Assembly: GCF_003585765.1 (NCBI RefSeq) | Contig: NZ_CP021235.1 | Coordinates: 2,976,001 to 3,040,000 of the forward strand | Direction of reading: 5' to 3' | DNA length: 64,000 bases | Source of the DNA: Pontibacter actiniarum | GTDB taxonomy: Bacteria; Bacteroidota; Bacteroidia; Cytophagales; Hymenobacteraceae | Part shown: positions 1-8,404 of the stretch, piece after piece | How positions within the stretch are numbered: the first letter of the stretch is position 1 | Layout: every line of letters begins with the position of its first letter | Notes under the pieces: generated by a model | The model's input: the letters and a program-made list of their open reading frames with translations, nothing else | The model's database searches: none | Told to the model about the DNA's origin: nothing | Made by a program: the position numbers and the translations under genes

Positions 1-57
1 ATAGCTCACAATAAACCCAAGTGTGCCCAGCAGCACAACCCAATCGAGTGGCCTCAT
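1..57 (-). CDS. Sodium:solute symporter, N-terminal fragment
   Basis: Only the first 19 codons lie in the window, beginning MRPLDWVVLLGTLGFIVSY, a short polar start followed by a hydrophobic segment. The start codon overlaps the stop of the small upstream membrane gene in an ATGA arrangement, which indicates translational coupling. A PIG-L deacetylase, a tiny membrane protein and an SSS-family symporter in this order is a pattern I recall from related Bacteroidota. The symporter identity is therefore inferred from context and the starting residues, not from a visible domain. The rest of the gene lies left of the window. Confidence 0.55.
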   Translation of the reverse strand, partial: MRPLDWVVLLGTLGFIVSY

Positions 58-200
58 TCGTAGTATTTGGTAATGCAGTAAAACAGGAGGATCAGAAAGG
101 CGAGGTTGCCCAGCACCAGCCAGTACATGCCGGACCAGCTGCTAAAAAACGGGGGCTTCGTGATCGGTGCCTCCTCGTCTACAGGCTTTTTTTCTTCCAT
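54..200 (-). CDS. Small single-helix membrane protein (48 aa)
   Basis: This 48-residue protein starts MEEKKPVDEEAPITK and then has one hydrophobic stretch (about residues 26-42) containing GNLAFLILLFYCI. It ends in a short polar tail. The acidic/lysine-rich N-terminus followed by one helix suggests a small inner-membrane protein. It sits between the PIG-L deacetylase and a putative symporter on the same strand, and its stop overlaps the symporter start, so it may be an accessory subunit of the transporter. No family is recognised. Confidence comes from the tight coupling and plausible composition. Confidence 0.6.
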   Translation of the reverse strand: MEEKKPVDEEAPITKPPFFSSWSGMYWLVLGNLAFLILLFYCITKYYE

Positions 201-268
201 GGTGTTAGCTTTGAGAAGAGCCACAGGCAAATGAGAGGCTCTAAAACCCCTCTCCTTTGCCCAGAAAG

Positions 269-2809
269 CTATTTTATACTTGATTTGGCCTCGCCGGCGG
301 CTGGGCTTTCCTTGCCCAGGGAAATAAGGTTGGAGAACAACCGGTAGGCCCCGGGCACACCGGCTGGCAACTCCCTGAACCAGGAGTAACCCGTGTAGAT
401 ATAGTACCCTTTGCCATACTTAGCCACAAGCAGACCGCCGTCACGGGCTGGCTCCCCGGGGTCGTTGGACGAAAGTATAGGGGTAAAGGCAGCGTCCCAC
501 GCATTCGGGAAGTATAAACCCCGCTCCTGCACCCACCCCTCAAAGTCCTCCTTGGTGATTTTGTTCGGCGTGTTGAGCACCGGGTGGTTTGGTTGCAGGA
601 ACCTTACCTCGGCATCCTCCACCGTTACCCGGTCGCGGGAGAGCTGGAGCGGGTACGGAGCGATGCCGGGCATTACCAGGCTATGGTTGGTGTTGTACTG
701 CACAATCAGGTTACCGCCCTGCTTCACATAGTCCAGCAGCGTGGGCTGGTAAAATTTAATGCGGTCTACGGTGTTGTAAGCCCGCACCCCCAGTATAATG
801 GCGTCAAACTGCTTCAGGTAATCCAGGCGCATGTTCTCATCCTGCAGCAGGGTTACCTCATAGCCGATCTGCTGCAGGCTGGCCGGGATTTCGTCGCCGG
901 CCCCCATCAGGTAACCTACCCGCTGGCCGCGCTTCTGCAGGTCCAGCTTCACGATTTTTGCGGTGGCCTCCGGAAAGGTAACCTGCGCCGGAATATGGCT
1001 GTAGCTGATCTGGTTCAGGCCCTGGGAGTACGTTTTGCCATCTACCGAGGCAATGGCCGTCAGCTGCGCCTCCTGCTGTTTTTTTGGCGGGTACACCATA
1101 AAGGCTATTTGCTGCTCAGCCCCTTTGTTCTGCAAGTTAAAAGGCACAGCGGCTGGTTCAGCACGCCAGCCTTTGGGCAGCTGCAGCCTCAGTTCGCCGC
1201 TTACTTTGTCCTTGCCGGCTTTTACCAGCACCTGCACCTGCTTCGGCTCCTGGCCTGCAAACATAAACACGTGCTCCTTCAGGTTTACGAACACCGGCGG
1301 CGTCACGACGAACGGCCGGTATACTTCCCCCGCCACCGGGTCGGTGCGCTTATGCACGACAGGCACGCTTACCTGCAGCGGCTCCCCGGCCACCTGTAAA
1401 GTAAAGACAGCCTGGGCTGCAGGGGCATTTTCCGGCAGGCCCACCTGCTGCTGCTGCTCTACTGCAAACATGCCCAGAGAGCCGGGCTTGCGCAGCCAGT
1501 ACGGCTGCGAATAAGCCATACTTTGCGGAAGCACTTTCCGCGCGCTGTACTTCAGGGGCTCGTTATTTTTAAGGCTGATGTTAAGTGTGGTGTCTGTATT
1601 AGCAAAACTGTAGCGGACACTTTGCAGCGTAACCGGCTCCGCCGAGCGGTTAACGGCCTCTACCTGTAGCTCTACAGGCTGGCCGGGGGCAGCGGCGAAG
1701 TCGGCAGCCGTTACCTCCAGGTACAGGCCCAGCGCGTACTGCACCACATCCTGCAGCTCCTCCAGCTTCACGCGCTTCCAATAGCTATCGGGCAGTTTCT
1801 CCAGCTCTTTTTTGGCCGCGATAAGCGTCGGCACCACGCTGGCAGGTTCAGAGGGCTTATACCCCTCGATGGCCTTGCGGATAAGCTGCTGCACTTTCTC
1901 TCCCCCCTTCACTCGGCCCCAACTGGTGTTGATTCCTTCAAACAGCTCCTGCTGCGCCTTGTCGCCTGCCGTGTGCTGCAGGTACTCTATACTTGTTCCA
2001 CGTGTACCGCTCGCGCCAAACCCCTGGCTTTTGTGCATGCTGCGGCTCTCGGCGGCAATCTCTCCGTAAGACTTGCCCAGCAGCGGGTTGTAGCCGCCCA
2101 CATCTACCTTCAGCAGCGCCTTGCCATGCTTCTCAAATTCTTCCTGGCTCTTAAACGACCACACGCCCGTGTTCCAGAGCAGGCGCCTGGGCTGCCATGT
2201 TTCCACATACTTTAGCTGCTCCGGAAACCGCTGGGGGTCAGCAGCGGCCTGAAAGGCTTCCTCGGCAAGTATAGCGGAGGCGCTGTGGTGGCCGTGGCCG
2301 GCGCGCTCGTCGGGCGGAAAGCGGGTGATCATCACATCAGGTCGAAACTTTCGGATGGTCCAGACCATATCGGCCAGCACCTGCTCTTTATCCCAGATGG
2401 TAAAGGTCTCCTCCGGGTTTTTGGAGAAGCCGAAGTCGTTGGCCCGGGTGAAGAACTGGCGGCCGCCGTCGGTACGGCGCGCCTGCAGCAGCTCCTGCGT
2501 ACGGATAATGCCCAGCCCCTCCCGTATCTCCGGCCCTACCAGGTTCTGCCCCCCGTCGCCGCGGGTAACGGCCAGGTAGCCGGTATTATAGAGCTTCTCG
2601 TTGCTCAGGTAAGCGATCAGGCGGGTATTTTCATCGTCCGGGTGCGCGGCCACATAGAGCACCGAGCCCAGCACGTTCAGCCTTTGCAGCTCCTGCAGCA
2701 CCTGGGCCGAAGATGGTTTCCGGGGCACCTGCGCATGTAGGGGCTGCAGGCAGGCCAGCAGCGCGAGGGTGAACAGCAGGGTCCGGAGTCGGGAAAAGTA
2801 TAGCTTCAT
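269..2809 (-). CDS. Exported PIG-L family deacetylase-like protein
   Basis: A protein of 846 residues with an N-terminal signal peptide ending near LQPLHAQ. The PIG-L (LmbE-like) N-acetylglucosaminyl deacetylase signature AHPDDE is at residues 55-60, and the second metal-site motif GHGHHSAS is near 171-178. The family removes acetyl groups from GlcNAc-type substrates using zinc. The long C-terminal part, beyond about residue 350, is beta-rich. It ends in a segment (VGYLMGAGDEIPASLQQIGY onward) that resembles a glutamine-amidotransferase-like fold, as in the large Bacteroidota members of this family. The start was moved to the ATG directly before the signal peptide. The substrate is unknown; a surface or scavenged sugar conjugate is likely. 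It is co-directional with the small membrane protein and symporter, 68 nt upstream of the former. Confidence 0.88.
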   Translation of the reverse strand: MKLYFSRLRTLLFTLALLACLQPLHAQVPRKPSSAQVLQELQRLNVLGSVLYVAAHPDDENTRLIAYLSNEKLYNTGYLAVTRGDGGQNLVGPEIREGLGIIRTQELLQARRTDGGRQFFTRANDFGFSKNPEETFTIWDKEQVLADMVWTIRKFRPDVMITRFPPDERAGHGHHSASAILAEEAFQAAADPQRFPEQLKYVETWQPRRLLWNTGVWSFKSQEEFEKHGKALLKVDVGGYNPLLGKSYGEIAAESRSMHKSQGFGASGTRGTSIEYLQHTAGDKAQQELFEGINTSWGRVKGGEKVQQLIRKAIEGYKPSEPASVVPTLIAAKKELEKLPDSYWKRVKLEELQDVVQYALGLYLEVTAADFAAAPGQPVELQVEAVNRSAEPVTLQSVRYSFANTDTTLNISLKNNEPLKYSARKVLPQSMAYSQPYWLRKPGSLGMFAVEQQQQVGLPENAPAAQAVFTLQVAGEPLQVSVPVVHKRTDPVAGEVYRPFVVTPPVFVNLKEHVFMFAGQEPKQVQVLVKAGKDKVSGELRLQLPKGWRAEPAAVPFNLQNKGAEQQIAFMVYPPKKQQEAQLTAIASVDGKTYSQGLNQISYSHIPAQVTFPEATAKIVKLDLQKRGQRVGYLMGAGDEIPASLQQIGYEVTLLQDENMRLDYLKQFDAIILGVRAYNTVDRIKFYQPTLLDYVKQGGNLIVQYNTNHSLVMPGIAPYPLQLSRDRVTVEDAEVRFLQPNHPVLNTPNKITKEDFEGWVQERGLYFPNAWDAAFTPILSSNDPGEPARDGGLLVAKYGKGYYIYTGYSWFRELPAGVPGAYRLFSNLISLGKESPAAGEAKSSIK

Positions 2810-3212
2810 AGTATGGGTTGTACAAGCACTAACGCGGCAGAGCAATCTACCGGCATTGTAAAGCTAATCATTTCTGAGGATGGATGGTACGCCAGAAGCG
2901 GCCTATCTGACAGAAAGTGCAACTTCTGAGATGAACGGCGGCTATGGCTTCCTATACTTCTGATACCGCAAAAAGCACCTAATTCTGCCTTGCGGGGTAT
3001 AATTCCAAGTATATATGTAAAAAATCAAGATTTAATTAGGATATATATTAGCAACACCCTATGTTTGTATCGCACACTAGAACTTTTTCTCGATTTCTTT
3101 TCAATTTCATAACCAAACCCATGTGGTAGCGGTAACGTATCTACTTCCTGATCATCTGATCCCGGATTTGTAGAAATACGTGTCCCCTATCCTGTTATGT
3201 GACAGAGATTCT
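2810..3212. other. AT-rich intergenic region between divergent genes
   Basis: About 400 bases separate the divergent PIG-L and membrane-protein genes. A TATGTTTG box at 3060-3067 fits the Bacteroidota -7 consensus TAnnTTTG and could drive the plus-strand gene. No good TTTG box lies 19-21 bases upstream of it. Otherwise the stretch is AT-rich in its right half, and I see no hairpin or coding potential. Confidence 0.35.
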
Positions 3213-3914
3213 ATGCCCGTTCAAAGAGAAAGTGACATCAACGACTTTGCGTTTGAATACTTACGCAACCATTATATTGCCCAGCAAGGCAACAGCCACG
3301 TGCTTGTGGATCGCCATGAGCAGACGAAACAAGGCTATGTTTCGGAAGGGCTGTTTTCCTTCAAAGGCAAGGACGAGAAGCTGTTTATAGCCTCGCTCCA
3401 CACCCACAACTCCCCGAAAATATCCCGGGCACTCACATGCTATAAGAAAAAGGGACTTAGCAAGTTACGCTACGCCTTGTTCCTGCTGGTGCTGGCTGGG
3501 GCCTTTATGGCGGGCTGGCAGGTAGCCCAACTGGCCCTCTGGATAGCCATTCCGGCTGCGGTGGTGCTGGCAACCGCCTGCTTTGTGCTCCACACCCTAC
3601 TGGAGAAGAGGTACCGCCTGCACCAGCTGGCCTCCCTGCTCGATGAGCTAAAAAGGACGCCGGCCGATGAGCAGTGGCTGGGCCTTTCGATGAGTAGCCT
3701 CACCTTCCGTAACAACAGTCTTGCGAGCCATATGCTGGCCATGTGCGAGCGCCGTGGCATCGGCGTTATCACGGTGGGCAAGCGCGCCAAAGTGGTGCTG
3801 ATGCAGGAGCCCCGTACCCTTACCTGCCGCCGCGGAGACTTCCTGTCGCACTATGCGGCCGAAGTACGCATCCGGAAAGCGGTGCTGGGCGACTCATACC
3901 TGCGCGTGGCCTAA
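3213..3914 (+). CDS. Two-helix membrane protein of unknown function
   Basis: A protein of 233 residues if started at the ATG (MPVQRESDIN); a GTG 33 bases upstream is an alternative start. A soluble N-terminal domain of about 85 residues is followed by two adjacent transmembrane helices (KLRYALFLLVLAGAFMAG and a second alanine/valine-rich helix). A C-terminal soluble domain of about 110 residues contains RRGIGVITVGKRAKVVLM. That last stretch alternates like the core strands of a nuclease-like or Rossmann-like fold, but I cannot name the family. A strong terminator follows the stop, so this looks like a single-gene unit. Confidence 0.6.
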   Translation: MPVQRESDINDFAFEYLRNHYIAQQGNSHVLVDRHEQTKQGYVSEGLFSFKGKDEKLFIASLHTHNSPKISRALTCYKKKGLSKLRYALFLLVLAGAFMAGWQVAQLALWIAIPAAVVLATACFVLHTLLEKRYRLHQLASLLDELKRTPADEQWLGLSMSSLTFRNNSLASHMLAMCERRGIGVITVGKRAKVVLMQEPRTLTCRRGDFLSHYAAEVRIRKAVLGDSYLRVA

Positions 3915-3941
3915 GCAAAAAACCTCCTTCTGTAAGTAATT

Positions 3942-3981
3942 AAAGCCCTCTTGCACACTGCCAACGCAACAAGAGGGCTTT
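3942..3981 (+). terminator. Rho-independent terminator
   Basis: A perfect 12-bp stem, AAAGCCCTCTTG paired with CAAGAGGGCTTT, encloses a 16-nt loop and runs into a T-rich tail. It lies about 30 bases after the membrane-protein stop. Confidence 0.8.
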
Positions 3982-4020
3982 TGCTTTAGTACAACTAACC
4001 TAACCAAACTATGAAAACCT

Positions 4021-4104
4021 ATGACACTCATATTAATTATTATACTTGTTATTGCACTGATTATCGGCGTAATCTGGTTTAAATCGAAAACACCGAAACA
4101 CTAA
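4021..4104 (+). CDS. 27-residue hydrophobic membrane peptide
   Basis: The reading frame MTLILIIILVIALIIGVIWF, followed by KSKTPKH, is an almost pure transmembrane helix with a basic tail, which is the usual shape of a bacterial small membrane protein. It sits between a terminator and the DUF2461 gene, 25 bases from the latter. An overlapping ATG 11 bases upstream, in another frame, gives a polar peptide without any membrane character and is less credible. No ribosome binding site is obvious. Function is unknown; the composition and position support expression. Confidence 0.5.
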   Translation: MTLILIIILVIALIIGVIWFKSKTPKH

Positions 4105-4129
4105 GCCCCTGCCGCAGGTACTCCTCCAC

Positions 4130-4792
4130 ATGAGCACGCGCTACATTCTCAACTTTCTGCAACAGCTACAGCAGCACAACAGCAAGGCCTGGATGGACGC
4201 ACACCGGGAGGAGTACCTGCAGGCAAAAACGTACTTTCAGGAGGCGGTGGGGTACCTGATCGCTCAGCTACAGCTGTTCGACCCCGCGCTGCACGGGATA
4301 ACGGTGCAGGAGTCGGTTTTCCGGATTAACAAAAACGACTTCTCCAAAAAGGGGGAGGCTCCTTACAAAGGCCACTTTGGCGCCGGTATTTCGCCAGGCG
4401 GCCGCCACTCCCCTTACCCCAACTACGTACTGCTGCTGGAGCCCGGAAAATCCCGGATCGGCGGCGGCATACGCAAGCCAAGCACAAAACAGCTGGAGCT
4501 GATCCGCGAGGAAATAGACTACAGCCCCGGCGTGCTGCGGCAGCTACTGGAAGAGCCAACGTTTAAAGCCACGTTTGGGGAGCTGCGCGACGACATGCGC
4601 AAGCAACCGCCCAAAGGCTTCGACAAAACGCACCCGGAGTTGGAGCTGCTAAAACACAACGGCTTTCAGGTGCTGCATTACTTCCGTGATGAGGAAGTAA
4701 CGGCGCCCGACTTTCTGGACAGGCTGCCCCCGATGTTCCGGCAGGTGAAGCCCCTCCATGATTTTCTGAACACCTCCTTAACCGAACTATAG
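4130..4792 (+). CDS. DUF2461 (TIGR02453) family protein
   Basis: A protein of 220 residues with the features of DUF2461. The N-terminal segment FLQQLQQHNSKAWMDAHREE carries the conserved N/W/H pattern. The central signature RINKNDFSKKGEAPYKGHFG matches the family pattern of R-x-x-x-D-x-R-F-S-x-x-K-x-P-Y-K. The function of the family is not established. The next gene, a lipoprotein, starts with a GTG that overlaps the last base of this stop codon, so the two are translationally coupled. Confidence 0.85.
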   Translation: MSTRYILNFLQQLQQHNSKAWMDAHREEYLQAKTYFQEAVGYLIAQLQLFDPALHGITVQESVFRINKNDFSKKGEAPYKGHFGAGISPGGRHSPYPNYVLLLEPGKSRIGGGIRKPSTKQLELIREEIDYSPGVLRQLLEEPTFKATFGELRDDMRKQPPKGFDKTHPELELLKHNGFQVLHYFRDEEVTAPDFLDRLPPMFRQVKPLHDFLNTSLTEL

Positions 4793-5169
4793 TGAAAAGA
4801 ACGTCTCTCCTTTACCTGTCTTGCCTCCTGCTGCTAGGCACGCTGCTAAGCGGCTGCGAAGAACCGAAGCGTATTCCGGACACACTGCCGGACGTGTACG
4901 GCTACATCACCGACATCAAACGCACCGCCACTAACGGCAAAGTGGCAAAAGCCGTGGTGGCTGTAAAATCGATGGAAGGCGTAGAGGCCAACTACCCCGA
5001 CGCCAGCATAAGCATCGACGAAAACACACTGATAGAGGACGAGGACGGCAAGGAGCTGACCTTAAGCCAGCTGCGTGAGGGGCATGAGGTACAGGCCTGG
5101 TTTGCGGGTGATATCCTGGATTCAAAGCCGATCCAGGGGTATGCCAAAGCCGTGCGCATAAAGTACTAG
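4792..5169 (+). CDS. Lipoprotein with DUF3221 (YobA)-like domain
   Basis: It starts at a GTG overlapping the previous stop by one base. A lipoprotein signal peptide with lipobox LLSGC puts the acylated cysteine at residue 22. The mature part of about 100 residues has a small beta-barrel pattern. It begins VYGYITDIKR, has an acidic turn near DENTLIEDEDGKE, and ends with LREGHEVQAWF and an SKPIQGYAKAVRI segment. This resembles DUF3221/YobA proteins, in which a short OB-like domain ends in a glycine, V-x-W and S-x-P-x-Q pattern. The role is unknown. It is followed after two bases by the Rieske gene, making a compact three-gene operon. Confidence 0.7.
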   Translation: MKRTSLLYLSCLLLLGTLLSGCEEPKRIPDTLPDVYGYITDIKRTATNGKVAKAVVAVKSMEGVEANYPDASISIDENTLIEDEDGKELTLSQLREGHEVQAWFAGDILDSKPIQGYAKAVRIKY

Positions 5170-5171
5170 CA

Positions 5172-5525
5172 ATGCCCGGCCCGAGCGATAGCTATACCTG
5201 GCACAAAGTGTTTGCCTCCGAGGCAGAGGCCGCTCAGGCGGTGCCGCAGCGGAAGCTACGGCAGCTGGAGCTGGGTGGCCGGCAGGTTTGCTTTGCCCAT
5301 ACACAGGCGGGCTTTTTTGCCGTGGAGGACGCTTGCCCCCACCTGGGCTATTCGCTTAGCCGTGGCAACACCAACTACCTGAACGAGGTGATTTGCCCCT
5401 GGCACAGCTACCGCTTTAACCTGCAGAACGGCCGGGAATGCGAGTACCGCTCCCGAAACGCCGTGACATACCCGGTGGAAGTGCGAGAGGACGGCGTGTA
5501 TGTGGGGCTACCGCCCACACCTTAG
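5172..5525 (+). CDS. Rieske [2Fe-2S] domain protein
   Basis: A protein of 117 residues consisting almost entirely of one Rieske domain. The two cluster-binding motifs are CPHLG (ACPHLGYSLSRG) and CPWHSY (EVICPWHSYRFNLQNG), giving C-x-H and C-x-x-H ligands for a [2Fe-2S] cluster. It has no signal peptide or membrane anchor. It resembles stand-alone NirD-like or ferredoxin-type Rieske proteins that pass electrons to a partner reductase. It starts two bases after the lipoprotein stop, so it belongs to the same operon. The redox partner is not encoded nearby. Confidence 0.88.
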   Translation: MPGPSDSYTWHKVFASEAEAAQAVPQRKLRQLELGGRQVCFAHTQAGFFAVEDACPHLGYSLSRGNTNYLNEVICPWHSYRFNLQNGRECEYRSRNAVTYPVEVREDGVYVGLPPTP

Positions 5526-5526
5526 C

Positions 5527-5554
5527 TTGATTATATATAATAAAAATATATTTA
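5527..5554 (+). promoter_or_regulatory. Candidate Bacteroidota-type promoter
   Basis: TTG at 5527-5529 and TATATTTA at 5547-5554 are separated by 17 bases. This is close to the TTTG/TAnnTTTG pattern, with A in place of the final G. It would drive the STAS-like gene, whose ATG lies about 100 bases downstream. Confidence 0.35.
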
Positions 5555-5652
5555 CAACACAGCAGCCAACCGTAGCGGAAGAACGTAAACAGATGCTTGT
5601 CGGGCATCGCCTAAAGAAAGCGCCCGGCAGTTACGTACTTCAACCCTACCCA

Positions 5653-6147
5653 ATGGCAGCACCAACCTACGCAACAGAATTTGAGCACAAGCTAGCCGCA
5701 TGGCCTGCCCCTATAGAGCTGACACACCTGGAGGGGGATGTGTTTGTGACCCTGCTGCAGCAGCAAGGCTATATCGAGGCCCGCTGGACGGGCCACATCA
5801 CCTCCTGCGACGTAGTGACCGCCTCCAAAGTATACCTGGCACTGCTCCAGAGGCACCAGTGCCCGGACAAGCTGCTCAACGACAAAGCGGACGCTACCGG
5901 AGACTGGACCGAGGCCAACGACTGGCTGGAGTTTGAGTGGCTTCCGCAGGCGGTCCGTGCCGGAATGCGTGCCATGGCCCATGTGTACTCCACCAACATG
6001 TTCAGCAGGCTGTCTACCCGTGACCTGTACCTGCGCGTGATACCGCGCCTGCAAATGGCCAACTTTAACAACCGTGCCGATGCCGTGGAATGGCTCCTCT
6101 CCTGTGAGGCCACCGAAAGGACACAGGGGCTTTCCTCCGCCTCCTAG
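5653..6147 (+). CDS. STAS/SpoIIAA-like protein
   Basis: A soluble protein of 164 residues when started at MAAPTYATEF; the frame remains open further upstream. The pattern is beta-strand (GYIEARWTGH), helix (SCDVVTASKVYLALLQRH), beta, helix (AVRAGMRAMAHVYSTNMFSR), beta (DLYLRVIPRLQMANF) and a final helix ending ADAVEWLL. This is the order expected for the STAS/SpoIIAA-like domains that are common as unassigned regulators in Cytophagales. The unrelated-looking gene at 47.0 kb has the same architecture. No catalytic residue can be assigned. Confidence 0.6.
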   Translation: MAAPTYATEFEHKLAAWPAPIELTHLEGDVFVTLLQQQGYIEARWTGHITSCDVVTASKVYLALLQRHQCPDKLLNDKADATGDWTEANDWLEFEWLPQAVRAGMRAMAHVYSTNMFSRLSTRDLYLRVIPRLQMANFNNRADAVEWLLSCEATERTQGLSSAS

Positions 6148-6168
6148 CCCGCACAACAGCCTAAGGCC

Positions 6169-6195
6169 GCGGTTGCTCTATAAAGCAGCAACCGC
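6169..6195. terminator. Hairpin between convergent genes
   Basis: GCGGTTGCT pairs perfectly with AGCAACCGC around a 9-nt loop. It overlaps the last codons of the minus-strand gene and lies just after the STAS-like gene. The lack of a strong T-tract makes termination tentative. Confidence 0.4.
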
Positions 6196-6375
6196 AACCG
6201 GAGCCTCTACGGTAATCTCCACAGTATCCAGCATAACATCCATCACAGGCTCTTCCAGCGCTGCAGGGGCGTGGCGTACAACAATAACTTCTTTCGGCTG
6301 TGGCACTTGATACGTTTCCTGAACGGCATAACCAAAACCAAACATAGAGGCGGCCATAAGAACAATGATTTTCAT
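6178..6375 (-). CDS. Small exported protein of unknown function
   Basis: A protein of 65 residues beginning MKIIVLMAASMFGFGYAV, a short signal peptide. The mature part is proline, valine and alanine rich (QVPQPKEVIVV ... DTVEITVEAPVAVAAL) and acidic. The start was chosen at the ATG before the signal peptide, below a textbook promoter at 6416-6447. No family is recognised. The low complexity suggests a small periplasmic or surface peptide. Confidence 0.6.
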   Translation of the reverse strand: MKIIVLMAASMFGFGYAVQETYQVPQPKEVIVVRHAPAALEEPVMDVMLDTVEITVEAPVAVAAL

Positions 6376-6415
6376 AGTTTTAATATTTAAGTTGTTTAAC
6401 ATCGTTTTGTTGTAA

Positions 6416-6447
6416 CAAATATACTATACAGTACTATGTATAGCAAA
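6416..6447 (-). promoter_or_regulatory. Canonical Bacteroidota promoter for the small exported gene
   Basis: Read on the minus strand there is TTTG, exactly 20 bases, then TATATTTG. This matches the -33 TTTG / -7 TAnnTTTG consensus of the primary sigma factor of this phylum. It lies about 40 bases upstream of the ATG of the 65-residue exported protein. Confidence 0.65.
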
Positions 6448-6668
6448 GTACTGTTACTACTTATACTACTGTATTATACCAACCACTTCATTTTATCCGC
6501 GAACGGCACCAGAAGGCAGACGAACAGGATATAATTTTCCATGCTTCCATTTGCCTTTAAAGCAGAAGATTTAACTGTAGAAGCCCAAGGGGAGTTGATT
6601 CATGCGGGGCAGCCGTAAAACAGCGGCTGTAGGTTGAAAAACGTGTATATTTGGCCTCATTTTACACC

Positions 6669-8138
6669 ATGCAAGATACTACCCAACGCGTACAGGAAGA
6701 GGAGGCGCAGAGCAAAAGCGGCTTTAAGCGCGAGATAACCCTCTTCGATGCCATTATGATCGTGACAGGCGGCATGATCGGCTCCGGCATTTTTATCGTA
6801 ACCGCCGACATCGCCCGTGCCGTGGTAAGCCCCGGCAACATGCTGTTGGTGTGGGTCATTTCCGGGTTCCTGACCATGGTGGGCGCCATCAGCTACGGCG
6901 AGCTCTCCTCCATGTTCCCGAACGTGGGCGGGCAGTACGTGTACCTGAAAGAGGCCTACAACAAAATGGTGGCGTTCCTGTACGGCTGGACGCTCTTTCT
7001 GGTCATCCAGACCGGGGTGATTGCAGCCGTCGGCGTGGCCTTTGCCCGCTTTACCGGTGTACTGATTCCGTGGTTCAGCGAAGACAATGTGCTGTTGCAG
7101 GTGGGCGACTTCGGCTTCACCTCGGTGCAGCTGCTGGCTATTGTAAGCACCATCTTCCTGACCTACATCAACTCCAGAGGCGTAAAGAGCGGGAAGTTTA
7201 TTCAGAACATCTTCGGGAGCACCAAGCTCATCGCCCTGTTCGGGCTTATAATCTTCGGCCTGTGGCTGGGGGTAAACGAAACGGCCATAGAGGCAAACTT
7301 CTCCGACCTGTGGGGCGCAAGCGGCGCTGCAGTGGCCGTGCCTACCGGTATGGCGCTGGTATCAGCCATGGGCATTGCCATGGTAGGTGCCCTTTTCTCC
7401 GCCGACTCCTGGAACAACATCGGCTTCTCCGGCGATGAGATCGTGAACCCCAAGCGCACGATCGTGCTCAGCATGGTTATCGGTTCGGCGATCGTGATGG
7501 GCGTTTACCTGCTCATTAACATGGTGTACCTGCTGGTGCTGCCCATGCACGGCTCCCCTGAAGCGACCACGGCGCTGGGCCAGGGCATTGCCTATGCCGA
7601 TAACGACAGAGTGGCCGCCGCTGTGGCGGAGGTGGTAGGAGGCTATAAAGCGACTGTGGCCATCGCTATTCTGATCATGATCTCCACCTTTAGCTGTAAC
7701 AACGGCGCTATACTTTCCGGGGCGCGGGTGTACTACGCCATAGCCAAAGACGGGCTGTTTTTCGAGCGGCTGGGCCGCCTGAACAAAAACGGCGTACCGG
7801 CTGCCGGCCTGTGGCTGCAGTGCGTGTGGGCCTGCCTGCTCTGCCTCTCCGGCACCTACGGCGACCTGCTCGACTATGTGGTGTTTGCGGTGATGCTGTT
7901 CTACATCCTGACGATTATCGGGGTGTTCATACTTCGGGTGAAGCGCCCGGACCTGCCAAGGCCTTACAAAACCTTCGGCTACCCGGTGCTGCCGGCGCTT
8001 TATGTGCTGCTGTCCTCCGCTATCTGCATCATTCTGCTGATCGACAAGCCCCTGTACACCTGGCCGGGCCTGCTCATTGTAGCCCTGGGGATTCCGGTGT
8101 ATTACCTGTTCGGCCACAAGTTTAACAGAGCCAGGTAA
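6669..8138 (+). CDS. APC-family amino acid permease
   Basis: A protein of 489 residues with about 12 hydrophobic helices. The first helix region holds the APC signature DAIMIVTGGMIGSGIFIV, where the unwound G-S-G segment binds the amino acid backbone. The second helix region has SGFLTMVGAISYGELSSMFP, and PNVGGQYVYLKEAYNKMVAF follows. These are typical of LAT-like/SteT-type exchangers, so uptake or exchange of amino acids across the inner membrane is expected; the substrate cannot be read. The ATG start follows a TATATTTG box by only about 15 bases. A 25-bp hairpin terminator follows the stop. Confidence 0.88.
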   Translation: MQDTTQRVQEEEAQSKSGFKREITLFDAIMIVTGGMIGSGIFIVTADIARAVVSPGNMLLVWVISGFLTMVGAISYGELSSMFPNVGGQYVYLKEAYNKMVAFLYGWTLFLVIQTGVIAAVGVAFARFTGVLIPWFSEDNVLLQVGDFGFTSVQLLAIVSTIFLTYINSRGVKSGKFIQNIFGSTKLIALFGLIIFGLWLGVNETAIEANFSDLWGASGAAVAVPTGMALVSAMGIAMVGALFSADSWNNIGFSGDEIVNPKRTIVLSMVIGSAIVMGVYLLINMVYLLVLPMHGSPEATTALGQGIAYADNDRVAAAVAEVVGGYKATVAIAILIMISTFSCNNGAILSGARVYYAIAKDGLFFERLGRLNKNGVPAAGLWLQCVWACLLCLSGTYGDLLDYVVFAVMLFYILTIIGVFILRVKRPDLPRPYKTFGYPVLPALYVLLSSAICIILLIDKPLYTWPGLLIVALGIPVYYLFGHKFNRAR

Positions 8139-8151
8139 GAACGGCTTACCG

Positions 8152-8207
8152 GCTGGCGCAAACAAAAAGCCCAAGGAATTACCCTTGGGCTTTTTGTTTG
8201 CGCCAGC
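8152..8207 (+). terminator. Very long perfect hairpin terminator
   Basis: A 25-bp perfect inverted repeat (8152-8176 with 8183-8207) has a 6-nt loop. The inner part is the classic AAAAAGCCCAAGG/CCTTGGGCTTTTT, and the outer part extends through CTGGCGCAAAC/GTTTGCGCCAG. It ends the permease transcript. The outer GC-rich extension is longer than termination needs. Confidence 0.85.
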
Positions 8208-8404
8208 GCGTGCGTTGCAGGCTGCAGCAGCCCGAAAGAAACGCGCACCCGCTGCTCACGTAGTACAGTTTTGTACAGCCCCGCTGGTTAGAACTGCACC
8301 CTTTCCTGAAGAGGTTCTCTCCCGGGTGGGCTGGGCCAGGGGCCGAGCACTATTCGGCGGCCCCGGCAGAAGAAACAAAGCACAGCAAACAACGCCAGAT
8401 ACGT

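Noticed and set aside
584..1399. 271-codon frame antisense to the PIG-L gene
   Set aside because: It lies entirely opposite a well-supported coding sequence and has no recognisable motif.
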